This document shows positions 43,949 to 52,900 of a stretch of DNA of 64,000 bases, piece by piece. How positions within the stretch are numbered: the stretch's first letter is position 1; each line of letters starts with the position of its first letter. Location: positions 1,116,001 through 1,180,000 of the forward strand of contig NZ_SRLA01000001.1 of the NCBI RefSeq assembly GCF_004745825.1. Reading direction: 5' to 3'. The position numbers were made by a program, and so were the translations under genes. The notes beneath the pieces were generated by a model. That model worked only from the letters and a program-made list of their open reading frames with translations. It did not search any database and was not told the origin of the DNA. Source of the DNA: Hymenobacter fodinae (GTDB lineage: Bacteria > Bacteroidota > Bacteroidia > Cytophagales > Hymenobacteraceae).

Positions 43949-44720
43949 CCTCGCGCTGCCGCCTGGCCGCAAAGTATACTTCGCCTCCGATTTTCACTTG
44001 GGCGCCCCCGACGCTGCCCGCTCTCTGGAGCGGGAGCGGCGCATTGTGCGTTGGTTAACCATGGCTGCCCACGATGCCGCGGCCATCTACCTGCTCGGCG
44101 ATATTTTCGACTTCTGGTTTGAATACAAGCATGCCATACCGCGCGGCTTCATCCGGCTGCAGGGCAAGCTAGCCGAGCTGACGGACGCGGGTATTCCGGT
44201 GATTTTCTTCACGGGCAACCACGACATGTGGATGTTCGATTACTTCACTAAAGAATTGGGTATTCCGATTTACCGGCATCCGGTAAGTCAGCGCATAGGG
44301 GGCCACCAATTCCACATTGGCCACGGCGACGGCTTGGGCCCTGGTGACCATACGTATAAAGTACTGAAGCGAGTATTTGCTTCACCACTGGCGCAGTGGT
44401 TATTCGCCCGTATACATCCTAACCTGGGCATTGGCATTGCCAACCGCTGGAGCCAGCATAGCCGGCTACAAAATGGGGAGGCCGATAGCAAATATTTTGG
44501 GGAGGAGGAGTGGTTGTTACAGTACTGCCGGGAACTGGAACAGGCCTACCACCACGAGTACTATGTTTTTGGGCATCGGCATTTGCCGCTTGATGTAGCC
44601 GTAGCCCCCGGTAGTCGTTATCTTAACCTCGGCGAATGGGTCAATTATTGCTCCTACGGCCAATATGATGGCACTGAACTGGCACTGCGGCATTTCGAAG
44701 CAAAAGAAAGCAACAAGTAA
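43923..44720 (+). CDS. lpxH: UDP-2,3-diacylglucosamine diphosphatase (calcineurin-like)
   Basis: 265 aa from ATG 43923. Hydrolyses UDP-2,3-diacylglucosamine to lipid X in lipid A synthesis, at the inner membrane surface. Metallophosphoesterase motifs: SDFHLG (22-27), LGDIFDFW (58-65), GNHDMW (98-103), IGHGDG and FGHRHLP. A longer frame from 43863 reads through the previous gene. The start lies inside the LUD gene (26 bp overlap), so the two are cotranscribed. The substrate assignment is from family similarity. Confidence 0.9.
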   Translation: MTRPPQLPNLALPPGRKVYFASDFHLGAPDAARSLERERRIVRWLTMAAHDAAAIYLLGDIFDFWFEYKHAIPRGFIRLQGKLAELTDAGIPVIFFTGNHDMWMFDYFTKELGIPIYRHPVSQRIGGHQFHIGHGDGLGPGDHTYKVLKRVFASPLAQWLFARIHPNLGIGIANRWSQHSRLQNGEADSKYFGEEEWLLQYCRELEQAYHHEYYVFGHRHLPLDVAVAPGSRYLNLGEWVNYCSYGQYDGTELALRHFEAKESNK

Positions 44721-45642
44721 GCACTTCAAGTGGCCTAGCCAACTGTCGGCGGGGCTGTGGGGCCTTGCTGCCAGTTGCATACTTGAAGCATCGGCGCGTG
44801 CCCAGACCACGGCTCCAGCCGCCGGCTCAGTAGCTCCCGCGGCCCAAGCTTCCCCGGTCCTGACGGTGCCCGCCGACACCAAACCAGCCGCACTGGGTGC
44901 GTGGCAACTCGTGCGGACGGTGGCACTCAGCAAAACGGGCCCGGCCTCTCTCGACCGGCGAGGCAACCTCTACGTAACCGACGTCCAAAACAACGTGCAT
45001 CAGTACGGGCCCGATGGGCAGGCCCTCAACGTGTACTCGCCGCCGCTGCCAGGCCACACGGCTCAGCTAGAGGCCTGGAACACCACCAAAATTTTGGTCT
45101 TTTACGACGACCGGCAAGAGCTTGTCTTGCTTGACCGATTTCTGGCACCCATCAGCAAGCTCTCCTTACTCGATTATTTCGACGGTATGGTGCGGGCTGC
45201 TACACTAGCGCCCGACGACCGGTATTGGCTGCTGAACGAATCTGACCTGACGTTGCGGCAATTGGACGCCACAAGCGGCCGGTTTACAATCACCACCCCA
45301 CTGGACATCCTCATCGGGCGAAGCCGCCCCGACTTTCGATTTCTGCGCGAGTACCAGAACAACCTCTACCTGGTGGATAATAAAAATGGGGTGTATGTAT
45401 TCGATAATCTGGGAAACTACCGTAAGAAGCTGCCTTTTCCGGGCCTGACCACGCTGGGTTTCCGTGGTGACGAGCTGTATTACCTAGCCGCCGACGGGGT
45501 GCATTTCTTTCATCTGTACAACCTCACGGAGCGCATCGTACCGCTGCCTGGCTTGCCACCCGAGCAAGTGCGGCAGGTGCTGGTAGGGGAGCAGTACGCC
45601 TACGTGCTTTCCGCTACTGGCCTACAGGTGTACCGGCTCTAG
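44665..45642 (+). CDS. Exported beta-propeller-like hypothetical protein
   Basis: 325 aa. After a long, mildly basic N-region (about 30 residues) comes a hydrophobic run LSAGLWGLAASCILEASARAQ that resembles a signal peptide. An Ala/Pro-rich linker follows. Residues about 80-320 look like a propeller of short blades: SLDRRGNLYVTDVQNNVHQY, then DRYWLLNESDLTLRQLD, and YLVDNKNGVYVFDNLGNYRK. No family is certain. The ATG lies 56 bp inside lpxH; no ATG follows in the signal segment, so the start is somewhat uncertain. Probable third gene of the LUD-lpxH operon. Confidence 0.8.
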   Translation: MMALNWHCGISKQKKATSKHFKWPSQLSAGLWGLAASCILEASARAQTTAPAAGSVAPAAQASPVLTVPADTKPAALGAWQLVRTVALSKTGPASLDRRGNLYVTDVQNNVHQYGPDGQALNVYSPPLPGHTAQLEAWNTTKILVFYDDRQELVLLDRFLAPISKLSLLDYFDGMVRAATLAPDDRYWLLNESDLTLRQLDATSGRFTITTPLDILIGRSRPDFRFLREYQNNLYLVDNKNGVYVFDNLGNYRKKLPFPGLTTLGFRGDELYYLAADGVHFFHLYNLTERIVPLPGLPPEQVRQVLVGEQYAYVLSATGLQVYRL

Positions 45643-45840
45643 GCCATTGCTCTCACGAGATTAAGGCGCGAGCTAGGCCTCCGGCAGGTCATGATAAGCC
45701 GCGGGCTTTTTATAGGAAGCAGAAGAGTGGAGACCGAGTGTGAGTAAGCTCAGCCATAACCCCTGTCATAGCTGAACCGTTAGGATAGGTAAGCCTTCTG
45801 GGCCGCTGTCCTTTCCACTCCACAACTCCTACAGCCAAAT

Positions 45841-47004
45841 ATGAAAGCACTCGTGTATCACGGGATGAGAGACGTGCGCGTCGATACCGTGGATGACCCC
45901 AAAATCGAAGACGCCCGCGACGCCATCATCCGCGTTACCAGCACGGCCATTTGCGGTTCCGATCTGCACATCTACAACGGCAGCATTCCGCAGCCCCGCC
46001 CCATGGTGCTAGGCCACGAGTTTATGGGCATTGTAGAAGAAGTAGGCAAAGGAGTAGGCAGCAAGCTGAAAGTAGGCGACCGGGTAGTAGTACCCTTTCC
46101 TATTGCCTGTGGTACGTGCTACTTCTGTAACCACCAATTGCCAGGCCACTGCGAAAACTCCAACCCCGACCACTACGGCCCCGAAGGTGGCCTAATGACC
46201 GAAAAAGGTGGGGCGCTGTTCGGCTACACCGACCTCTACGGTGGGTATAATGGAGGCCAAGCCGAGTACGTGCGCGTACCATACGCTGACTTTGGCCCCC
46301 GCGTAATTCCCGATTCGCTGACCGATGAGCAAGCCCTGTTCCTGACCGATATCTTCCCCACCGGGTATTCCGGCATTGACTGGGGCGAGGTGAAAGGCGG
46401 CGAAATTGTAGCCATTTTTGGGGCTGGCCCGGTGGGTGTAATGGCCGCCAAATCGGCGTGGCTGCGCGGTGCAGCACGGGTTATCATAGTTGATACGCTG
46501 CAGTACCGGCTAGATAAGGCCAAGGCTGCCACCCACTCCGAGACTATTCTCTGGGAAGACGCCAAGTCGACGGTGGAGCAGATTAGGGATATGAGTGGCG
46601 GCCGCGGCGCCGATGTGTGCGTAGAATGCGTAGGCTTCGAGCCTGACCGCAACCTGCTTGATCGGGCCAAAGCAGTGCTGAATTTTGAAAAAGGCTCGCC
46701 TAAAGTACTGGAGGCCTGTATGAGCGCCGTACGCCGCGGCGGCATCGTGTCGGTACTGGGCGTGTATAGCTCCCCCTTCGATAATTTCCCCATTCATCAG
46801 TTCTTCGATAAAGGCATTACCATTCGGGGAGGCCAAGCGCCCGCCCAAAAGCATATCGACAAGCTGCTGCAATACGTGATAGAGGGCAAGGTCGTCCTCG
46901 ACGATATTATCACCCACCGCCTGCCGCTTTCTGAGGCTGCGCACGGGTACGACATCTTTCGCAACAAGAAAGACAACTGCGTAAAAGTGGTGCTGAAGCC
47001 GTGA
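45841..47004 (+). CDS. Zinc-dependent alcohol dehydrogenase (MDR family)
   Basis: 387 aa. Catalytic zinc ligands are Cys38 (ICGSD), His59 and Glu60 (GHEF). The structural zinc is held by Cys90, Cys93, Cys96 and Cys104 in ACGTCYFCNHQLPGHC. The NAD-binding Rossmann motif GAGPVGVMAAKSAWLRGA is at about 197-214. The pattern resembles glutathione-independent formaldehyde dehydrogenase and threonine-dehydrogenase relatives. The substrate cannot be fixed. Monocistronic, ended by a strong terminator. Confidence 0.93.
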   Translation: MKALVYHGMRDVRVDTVDDPKIEDARDAIIRVTSTAICGSDLHIYNGSIPQPRPMVLGHEFMGIVEEVGKGVGSKLKVGDRVVVPFPIACGTCYFCNHQLPGHCENSNPDHYGPEGGLMTEKGGALFGYTDLYGGYNGGQAEYVRVPYADFGPRVIPDSLTDEQALFLTDIFPTGYSGIDWGEVKGGEIVAIFGAGPVGVMAAKSAWLRGAARVIIVDTLQYRLDKAKAATHSETILWEDAKSTVEQIRDMSGGRGADVCVECVGFEPDRNLLDRAKAVLNFEKGSPKVLEACMSAVRRGGIVSVLGVYSSPFDNFPIHQFFDKGITIRGGQAPAQKHIDKLLQYVIEGKVVLDDIITHRLPLSEAAHGYDIFRNKKDNCVKVVLKP

Positions 47005-47023
47005 GTAAGGGCTTCGCTCATTG

Positions 47024-47056
47024 AAAAAAGGGCTGGCCTTTGGCCGGCCCTTTTTT
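47024..47056 (+). terminator. Terminator of the alcohol dehydrogenase gene
   Basis: AAAAAAGGGCTGGCC / GGCCGGCCCTTTTTT with TTT loop, 15-bp stem with one G-T type mismatch. Confidence 0.9.
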
Positions 47057-47104
47057 GTGGCCTAGCCGGTAGGTGAGGAGGAGCAGCGCAACAGCATTTA
47101 TTCC

Positions 47105-47112
47105 TACATTTG
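47105..47112 (+). promoter_or_regulatory. Promoter -7 element for the S8 peptidase gene
   Basis: TACATTTG (TAnnTTTG), 64 bases before ATG 47176. It overlaps the upstream TTG 47110, excluding that start. Confidence 0.5.
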
Positions 47113-47175
47113 AACAGGGTAGCCTCGTGCTATCCGTCGCGCCGCTCTGCTCTCACCACAACCAAAACCCCTGTT

Positions 47176-49809
47176 ATGTCTGCTGCTGTACTGGCCTGCC
47201 GGCTTGTTCGTCGTTTCCTGCCCCTGGTGCTGTGTGGAACGGTTATTGGCTGGCTTCCGGGAAACAGCTTCGGCCAAAGTAGCGCGCCCACGCAAGCAGC
47301 CAAGCGCCTAGCACCGGGCCTGCAGACTAACCGAGCGACCCAAGCAGTGCGGGTGAGCGTGACTGATGTAGCGGCGTTTCGGGCCTGGCTGACCCGGGAG
47401 CAGCCCCGCGCTACGGTAGTGCCCGAAGAGGGGCAGCCGCATCTGCTGCGCGTGCAAGGGGCCAGCCCAGCCGCACTGGCCAACTGCCAGTGGGTGCAGT
47501 TTGTGGATACATCTCACCGCAAGCCCCACGATGAGCGGCAGCTGAACGGCGCCGACTTCGCGGCCAATACGGTGAGCTCCGTGCATAGCCGTTATCCGCA
47601 ACTGACAGGGAGTGGCCTAGCGGTGTCCGTTAAAGAAAATCCGCTAGATATTCAGGATATTGACTTTAAAGGGCGCTTGGTAAACCCCAATCCGCAGGCA
47701 GTATTGCTGTCCTCGCACTCCACCATTATGGCTACGCTAATTGCGGGCGGCGGCAACTCGTCGCCCAATGGCAAGGGCGCCGCTTGGCAAGCCCGCATTG
47801 CGCAGTCGGACTATGAAAATTTGCTGCCCGATGAGGGGGCTTTGTTGGCCCGGCAAGGCGTAACGGTGCAAAACCATTCGTATGGAGTAGGCATCGAAAA
47901 TTATTACGGGCTGGAAGCGAAAGCCTATGACGAGCAAACTCGCCAGTATCCAACGCTGCTGCACGTATTTTCCTCGGGTAACTCTGGCAACCAGGCCAGC
48001 ACTGAAGGGCCGTATGCCAAGCTGGCGGGCGTAGCCAACCTCACCGGGCAGTTTAAAATGGCCAAAAACGTGCTGCTAGTGGGGGCTACTGATGCGCTAG
48101 GCCAGGTGGCACCGCTTAGTTCTCGCGGACCCGCCTACGATGGCCGCGTAAAACCCGAGCTAGTGGCCTACGGCGACGGGGGCTCCTCCGAGGCGGCAGC
48201 TCTGGTATCGGGCATTAGCTTGCTCGTGCAACAGGCCTACCGCGACCAGCACGGCATAGTGCCACCCGCAGCGCTGGTAAAAGCCGCGCTGCTTAATAGC
48301 GCCGACGACACTGGCCGCCCAGCCGTAGATTTCGACTCAGGTTACGGGCAGGCCGATGCTCTGGGGGCTGTGCGCACAGTGCTGGAGAATAGGTTTGCCC
48401 AAGGCAGCGTAGGCCAGGGGCAGGAGCAAATAATACCCGTAACCGTGCCGGCTGGTACGCAGCAGTTAAAAGTTACGTTGGTGTGGGCTGACCCTGAAGC
48501 TGCCGCCAATGCCTCCCGTGCCCTCCTCAACGACCTCGACCTGACGTTGGTGAGTACCACCAGCGGCCAGCGCTGGCTACCCTGGACGTTAAGCACCTAT
48601 CCACACCTCGATTCACTGAAGCTACCCGCCCGGCGGCGCCCCGACCATCTTAACAATGCGGAGCAGATTACTCTCGACGCTCCGGAGGCTGGCACCTATG
48701 AGTTGCACGTGCGAGGATACCAAGTAGCCCAGGGCTCGCAAGCATTCAGTGTGGCTTACGAGTTCGAGCAAGGGTTTACCTGGACGCAGCCCAGCGCCGC
48801 CCGCAACCTGCCGGCCGGCCAACCCACGGTATTGCGCTGGCAGTGGGCGGGAGCGGCCACTACCGCCCGCTTGGAGTATCGTTTTGTGGGTCAACCACAG
48901 TGGCAGGTGCTCAACCCAGTGGTGAGCCTCGCGCAGCAATACGCCGTATGGACTACGCCCGATACTACAGCCCTTGTGCAAGTTCGCCTGAGCACCGGCG
49001 CTGCGGCCTATGAGTCTGATGAGGTTTTTGTGGCTATGCCACTGGCCCTGCAAGTAGCTTATGCCTGCCCCGATGAAACGCTGCTGACATGGGCGCGGGT
49101 GCCCGGCGCCACACAGTACCAAGTATATAAGTTGGGGGCCACCCACCTAGAGCCTTACCGACTAGTAGCCGACACCGTTATGTTCCTGACGCCAGTCGAA
49201 GCCGCGCAGCGCTACTACACAGTGGCACCCCTTATTCGGGGAAGGTCAGGAGAGCGAGGCAGCACCCCCGATGTTACGCAACAGACCTACGGCTGCTACA
49301 TCCGCTCTTTTATCCCGAAACAGCTAGTGTCTGATACGGTGCAGTTCCAGCTGCAACTGGGCACTACGTATCGGTTAAAAACAGTGCAGCTAGAGCGCCG
49401 TGAGCCTGATGGTTCATTCCGCGTAATCCAGACGGTGGTCCCAGCCTTAGCCCTGTCCTTAACCGATCAGGCGCCGGTGGTAGGCCGCAGCGAGTACCGT
49501 GTGCGGGCAGAAGCAGAGAATGGCCGCGTGTATTATAGCTCCGTGGAGGAGGCCTTTTTTGTGCGCAAGACGGACGTGCTAGTGTATCCGGTGCCCGTAG
49601 CAGCCGGGGAGCCTATTACTATAGTTGGTCCCCAAGGGGAACCGCTGCGAGTACGTATGTATGATATGCTGGGACGCGTGCGCGGTGAAGCCGCTGCCGA
49701 TGGCACTATTAATTCGGTAAGGCTGCCTGCGCCGGGTAAAGGTACCTTCCTGCTGCGCATTAGCACCAAAAGCGGTTCAGAGGTGACCCGTCGGATACTT
49801 GTGCTATAG
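47176..49809 (+). CDS. Secreted S8 family serine peptidase with T9SS sorting domain
   Basis: 877 aa from ATG 47176 (signal peptide LVRRFLPLVLCGTVIGWLPG). The subtilase domain has His181 in HSTIMATLIAGGG, the oxyanion Asn in SSGNSGNQ, and Ser338 in GGSSEAAALVSG. The usual catalytic Asp strand reads LAVSVKENPLDIQDIDF, so the first Asp is not in the classical VxDTG context; Asp in the following loop may serve. A P-domain-like segment follows (about 420-560), then Fn3-like domains (about 560-790). The C-terminal sorting domain (VLVYPVPVAAGEPITIVG...TRRILVL) is T9SS type A. Expected on the cell surface or released. Confidence 0.88.
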   Translation: MSAAVLACRLVRRFLPLVLCGTVIGWLPGNSFGQSSAPTQAAKRLAPGLQTNRATQAVRVSVTDVAAFRAWLTREQPRATVVPEEGQPHLLRVQGASPAALANCQWVQFVDTSHRKPHDERQLNGADFAANTVSSVHSRYPQLTGSGLAVSVKENPLDIQDIDFKGRLVNPNPQAVLLSSHSTIMATLIAGGGNSSPNGKGAAWQARIAQSDYENLLPDEGALLARQGVTVQNHSYGVGIENYYGLEAKAYDEQTRQYPTLLHVFSSGNSGNQASTEGPYAKLAGVANLTGQFKMAKNVLLVGATDALGQVAPLSSRGPAYDGRVKPELVAYGDGGSSEAAALVSGISLLVQQAYRDQHGIVPPAALVKAALLNSADDTGRPAVDFDSGYGQADALGAVRTVLENRFAQGSVGQGQEQIIPVTVPAGTQQLKVTLVWADPEAAANASRALLNDLDLTLVSTTSGQRWLPWTLSTYPHLDSLKLPARRRPDHLNNAEQITLDAPEAGTYELHVRGYQVAQGSQAFSVAYEFEQGFTWTQPSAARNLPAGQPTVLRWQWAGAATTARLEYRFVGQPQWQVLNPVVSLAQQYAVWTTPDTTALVQVRLSTGAAAYESDEVFVAMPLALQVAYACPDETLLTWARVPGATQYQVYKLGATHLEPYRLVADTVMFLTPVEAAQRYYTVAPLIRGRSGERGSTPDVTQQTYGCYIRSFIPKQLVSDTVQFQLQLGTTYRLKTVQLERREPDGSFRVIQTVVPALALSLTDQAPVVGRSEYRVRAEAENGRVYYSSVEEAFFVRKTDVLVYPVPVAAGEPITIVGPQGEPLRVRMYDMLGRVRGEAAADGTINSVRLPAPGKGTFLLRISTKSGSEVTRRILVL

Positions 49810-50084
49810 GTTAAGCGCCGCTAGGCCAGTAGAGCATTAGGTTTGCTCTTTGTTGCTCATAGACGGCGAAAGGCAAGCCGTCAGCAACTAGAAACTACAG
49901 CACAGCCTTTGCTCTACACGGACGGTTAAGAACGTAGATGTTGGGCTCGTACCCTTCCCGGCTGCTAATGGCACACGCTAGGCCAGGTATGCTGCCGTAC
50001 TCATGCCGCCGCAAAAGCAATAGGAAGAATACGTGCTGCATCCTTCTGTTAGCACTAAAGCCTCTCAATCAAAGCAGTACCAAC
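49810..50084. other. Intergenic region without recognisable gene
   Basis: About 275 bp after the S8 peptidase. TAGGCCAGTAGA occurs at 49822 and again after the terminator at 50130. A 63-codon open frame from 49938 reads through the terminator hairpin and is not credible. Confidence 0.6.
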
Positions 50085-50120
50085 AAAAAGCCCCCGGCTC
50101 ACCAGAGCCGGGGGCTTTTT
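50085..50120. terminator. Strong terminator between the S8 peptidase and HEIGH protease genes
   Basis: AAAAAGCCCCCGGCTC / GAGCCGGGGGCTTTTT, ACCA loop, perfect 16-bp stem between convergent genes. Confidence 0.95.
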
Positions 50121-50151
50121 CTAAGCTAGTAGGCCAGTAGAGGCCTGGTGC

Positions 50152-50955
50152 TTAGTACAAGTAGTTAAGCGCCGTGCGGTCGTTGGCATTGAACGGACGG
50201 TCTACACCAGTGCCGATGCAAGCCAACATCCAGGAGTTTGGATCTGGGCTCGAAGGAGTGCCGGGAATCAGAATGGCGCCTACTGTGCTAGCACCTTCGT
50301 TTACAGCCGAACCACCGCAGCTATACTGACGGCTCATGTAATCGGTGTGGCGGAAGCCAATGCAGTGACCAATTTCGTGGGCCAATACCGAGGCGATGGT
50401 AGTGGTAGCGTAGCTGGTACCGAGGGCATCGGAGTTAACCAACACTTGGCTATAAGGGTTACCGCCCGATGGGAAGCCTGCCGAAGCCAAGTAAGATGAG
50501 CCCGAGGGAGCCTTACTCAGCACGATGCTGCCACCCGACGTTACGCGTGAGAAGCGCAGTTGCAAGTTCTGGGCGTTGTAGCGACGGATTGCCTCGTCAG
50601 TAGCCGTAACATAAGCCGAGGGAAGAGTAGTAGACACGCGTACCGTAATGGTGCGGGGCAGGCCCGTAACTAGGTTGGTAGTGCGGTACTGCTCATCTTC
50701 TCCTACGCGCATCACCTTATAATCGGGCTTGCTGGCGAGCATGTCGTTGGTGAGCAGAATGTCACCTTCTACCATTACGCCGCCATCTACTTTGCGTGCC
50801 TCCGCAGCCGAAAAGCCTAGCGCCTTGATCTGGCTAATGGTGCTTTCTGATACTTCGTTCTTTACTTCAACATTGGCTTTTTCCTGGCAAGATGCCAGTG
50901 AGAGGGCAGTGGCAGCAAACAACGCCAGTGGGGTGAGTACTCTTGAGTTTTTCAT
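50152..50955 (-). CDS. M57/HEIGH-type zinc metalloprotease, lipoprotein
   Basis: 267 aa. Lipoprotein signal with lipobox LASC (Cys23). The catalytic motif is AHEIGHCIGFRHTDY: His193, Glu194, His197 and His203, the extended HExxHxxGxxH zinc site of metzincins. This matches the dual-action HEIGH peptidase family found in Bacteroidota. An N-terminal pro-like segment (about 30-100) precedes it. The mature enzyme is probably at the outer membrane or exported. The substrate is unknown. A TAATTTTG element (51047-51040) is a likely promoter with a leader of about 80 nt. Confidence 0.92.
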   Translation of the reverse strand: MKNSRVLTPLALFAATALSLASCQEKANVEVKNEVSESTISQIKALGFSAAEARKVDGGVMVEGDILLTNDMLASKPDYKVMRVGEDEQYRTTNLVTGLPRTITVRVSTTLPSAYVTATDEAIRRYNAQNLQLRFSRVTSGGSIVLSKAPSGSSYLASAGFPSGGNPYSQVLVNSDALGTSYATTTIASVLAHEIGHCIGFRHTDYMSRQYSCGGSAVNEGASTVGAILIPGTPSSPDPNSWMLACIGTGVDRPFNANDRTALNYLY

Positions 50956-51264
50956 GTGTTTTGGTTGTGGTTGGTGAAAAGATCGATGAAAAGGTAGGGT
51001 TTTATTAGTGACTTGTCAAAATGCGAGGAGTTATTTTGCCAAAATTATATACAATTATTAGAAGATAAGTATGAAATAAAAAAGGAGCAGTTAATGTGTA
51101 GAGTTGAATTTTTTTGATGTAAGAAAAAGCTGGCTCGTGAAACCTTCTGGCCTTATGCTACCGTTTAAGGCTGCTTCCCTAACTTGGAAGCATAAACAAC
51201 GATGCCGGTAGCGGTACCGAAGGGGGGCTGCTTGCAGCGGCCGGCCTTAGGCCGCCTAAATCTG
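50956..51264. other. AT-rich intergenic region between divergent genes
   Basis: About 310 bp. Contains a minus-strand -7 element TAATTTTG (51047-51040) for the HEIGH protease gene, and the region upstream of the ricT promoter. No gene seen. Confidence 0.6.
51040..51047 (-). promoter_or_regulatory. Promoter -7 element for the HEIGH protease gene
   Basis: TAATTTTG on the minus strand, 85 bases upstream of the ATG. Confidence 0.4.
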
Positions 51265-51272
51265 TATCTTTG
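51265..51272 (+). promoter_or_regulatory. Promoter -7 element for ricT-gldH
   Basis: TATCTTTG (TAnnTTTG), 60 bases before GTG 51332; supports the GTG start rather than an upstream frame. Confidence 0.5.
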
Positions 51273-51331
51273 TACAAGACCATTTTCGTGCGGAATCCTT
51301 TCCTCCGCCTTACCTATAGATTCTACAAGCC

Positions 51332-52897
51332 GTGGCTTGCTCTTCCTGCTCCTCCGGTGGAGGCTGCTCCACTACATCTGCCAAGGGCTGCGGCTCAAAA
51401 GGCAGCTGTAGTAGCGGCTGTACCCGCCTTAATGTATTCGACTGGCTTCAAGACCTTGACCTGCCCAGTGATTTTAAAGAATTTGACATAGTTGAAATCC
51501 GCTTCAAAGGCGGCCGCAAAGACTTCTTCCGCAATACCAGCCGCTTACCCCTCATCACCGGCGACGCCGTGGTAGTGGAAGCGGCCAGCAACGGCTGGCA
51601 CCTAGGCCACGTCTCGCTGAAGGGGGAACTCGTGCGCCTGCAAATGAAGAAAAAGAAGGTGCCGCTCGATTCGAAGGATATTCGCAGCATCCTGCGCGTG
51701 GCCACCGACCAAGATGTAGAGCGCTGGAATGCGGTGCGCGACCTTGAAACCGGTACTATGTTCCGGGCCCGGTCGGTGGTAGATGAACTGCGCCTCAAAA
51801 TGAAGCTCTCCGATGTAGAGTACCAAGCCGACCGCACCCGCGCCACATTCTTCTACTCCGCCGAAGACCGCGTTGACTTCCGCGACCTAATTAAGCGCTT
51901 GGCCGATGAGTTTCGGGTGCGGGTAGAAATGCGGCAGATTTCTCTGCGCCATGAGGCGGGCCGTTTAGGTGGTATTGGCTCCTGCGGGCGTGAACTATGC
52001 TGCTCTACCTGGCTCACCGATTTTAAGAGCGTAAGCACCACCGCCGCCCGGTACCAAAACCTAAGCCTTAACCCAGCCAAGCTCTCGGGCCAGTGCGGGC
52101 GCCTGAAGTGCTGCCTCAACTACGAGCTGGATACTTACCTCGATGCCCTGAAAGATATTCCGCAAGTGCAACGCCCCCTGCTCACGGAGAAGGGCGACTA
52201 CGTGCTGCAGAAAACCGACATCTTCAAGCGCAAAATGTGGTTTGCCGTGCGCGGCGACAACAACTGGGTGGTGCTGCCCACGGAGCGCGTGCGCGAAGTG
52301 CAGGAGATGAATAAGCGCGGCGAAAAGCCCGAAAGCTTATTGCCGCCTGTGCGGGAAGAAGAGAAGGCCCCTGAAGTAACCGCCATTGTGGAGGGCTCTC
52401 TGGAGCGCCTGGATGATAAGATTAAAGGCTCGAAGCGCAGCAAACGGAAGAAGCAAAAGGACAAGCCTGCTACTGCGGTTGCGCCGGCGGCTCCAAAAGC
52501 TAGCCGCCCTGCAACGGGCAAAGTGGCTCCTCCCGACCCGTCGGTACTTGACCCGAAAGCTCCCGCCGAAACCTCAGACACTACCGCGGGCGAAACACGG
52601 CGCCCACGCGGAGCCGCCGCTCGTCCGCTGAACCGCCGGGGGCGGGGCCGTGGTGAAGGCAAGCGCAATGATGCCTCACGCACCGGTGCTGAGGGCGAAT
52701 CTCCCGCAGGTGAAGGGCGCCCATCTCGGTCCCAAGAGGGGCGGCCGTCCCGTGGTGCTGCTCCAGAAGCTGGCCCCGATGCGCCCCGGCCCGCTGGTGA
52801 ACCCGGTCAGGAACGCCGCCGCAGCCACTCGCGGCGGGGCTCTCGGCCCGGGCGCTCATCGGAGGGTGGTGCTACTCCTCCTAACCCAGCCTCGTAA
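51332..52897 (+). CDS. ricT: RicT-like PSP1 domain protein with Cys-rich N-terminus
   Basis: 521 aa from GTG 51332. RicT (YaaT) is an iron-sulfur subunit of the Y-complex that affects RNA processing in Firmicutes. The PSP1 domain spans about 125-215. The conserved Cys set is Cys218, Cys223, Cys224 (GSCGRELCCSTWL) and Cys255, Cys260, Cys261 (GQCGRLKCCLNYEL). The first 30 residues add six Cys in a Gly/Ser-rich context (ACSSCSSGGGC and KGCGSKGSCSSGC). From about 350 the tail is Lys/Arg/Pro/Gly-rich and disordered. gldH starts 3 bp after the stop; this pairing is typical in Bacteroidota. Confidence 0.94.
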   Translation: MACSSCSSGGGCSTTSAKGCGSKGSCSSGCTRLNVFDWLQDLDLPSDFKEFDIVEIRFKGGRKDFFRNTSRLPLITGDAVVVEAASNGWHLGHVSLKGELVRLQMKKKKVPLDSKDIRSILRVATDQDVERWNAVRDLETGTMFRARSVVDELRLKMKLSDVEYQADRTRATFFYSAEDRVDFRDLIKRLADEFRVRVEMRQISLRHEAGRLGGIGSCGRELCCSTWLTDFKSVSTTAARYQNLSLNPAKLSGQCGRLKCCLNYELDTYLDALKDIPQVQRPLLTEKGDYVLQKTDIFKRKMWFAVRGDNNWVVLPTERVREVQEMNKRGEKPESLLPPVREEEKAPEVTAIVEGSLERLDDKIKGSKRSKRKKQKDKPATAVAPAAPKASRPATGKVAPPDPSVLDPKAPAETSDTTAGETRRPRGAAARPLNRRGRGRGEGKRNDASRTGAEGESPAGEGRPSRSQEGRPSRGAAPEAGPDAPRPAGEPGQERRRSHSRRGSRPGRSSEGGATPPNPAS

Positions 52898-52900
52898 GGT

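Noticed and set aside
49938..50129. 63-codon open frame after the S8 peptidase gene
   Set aside because: It reads through a strong terminator hairpin, has no recognisable domain and no start context.
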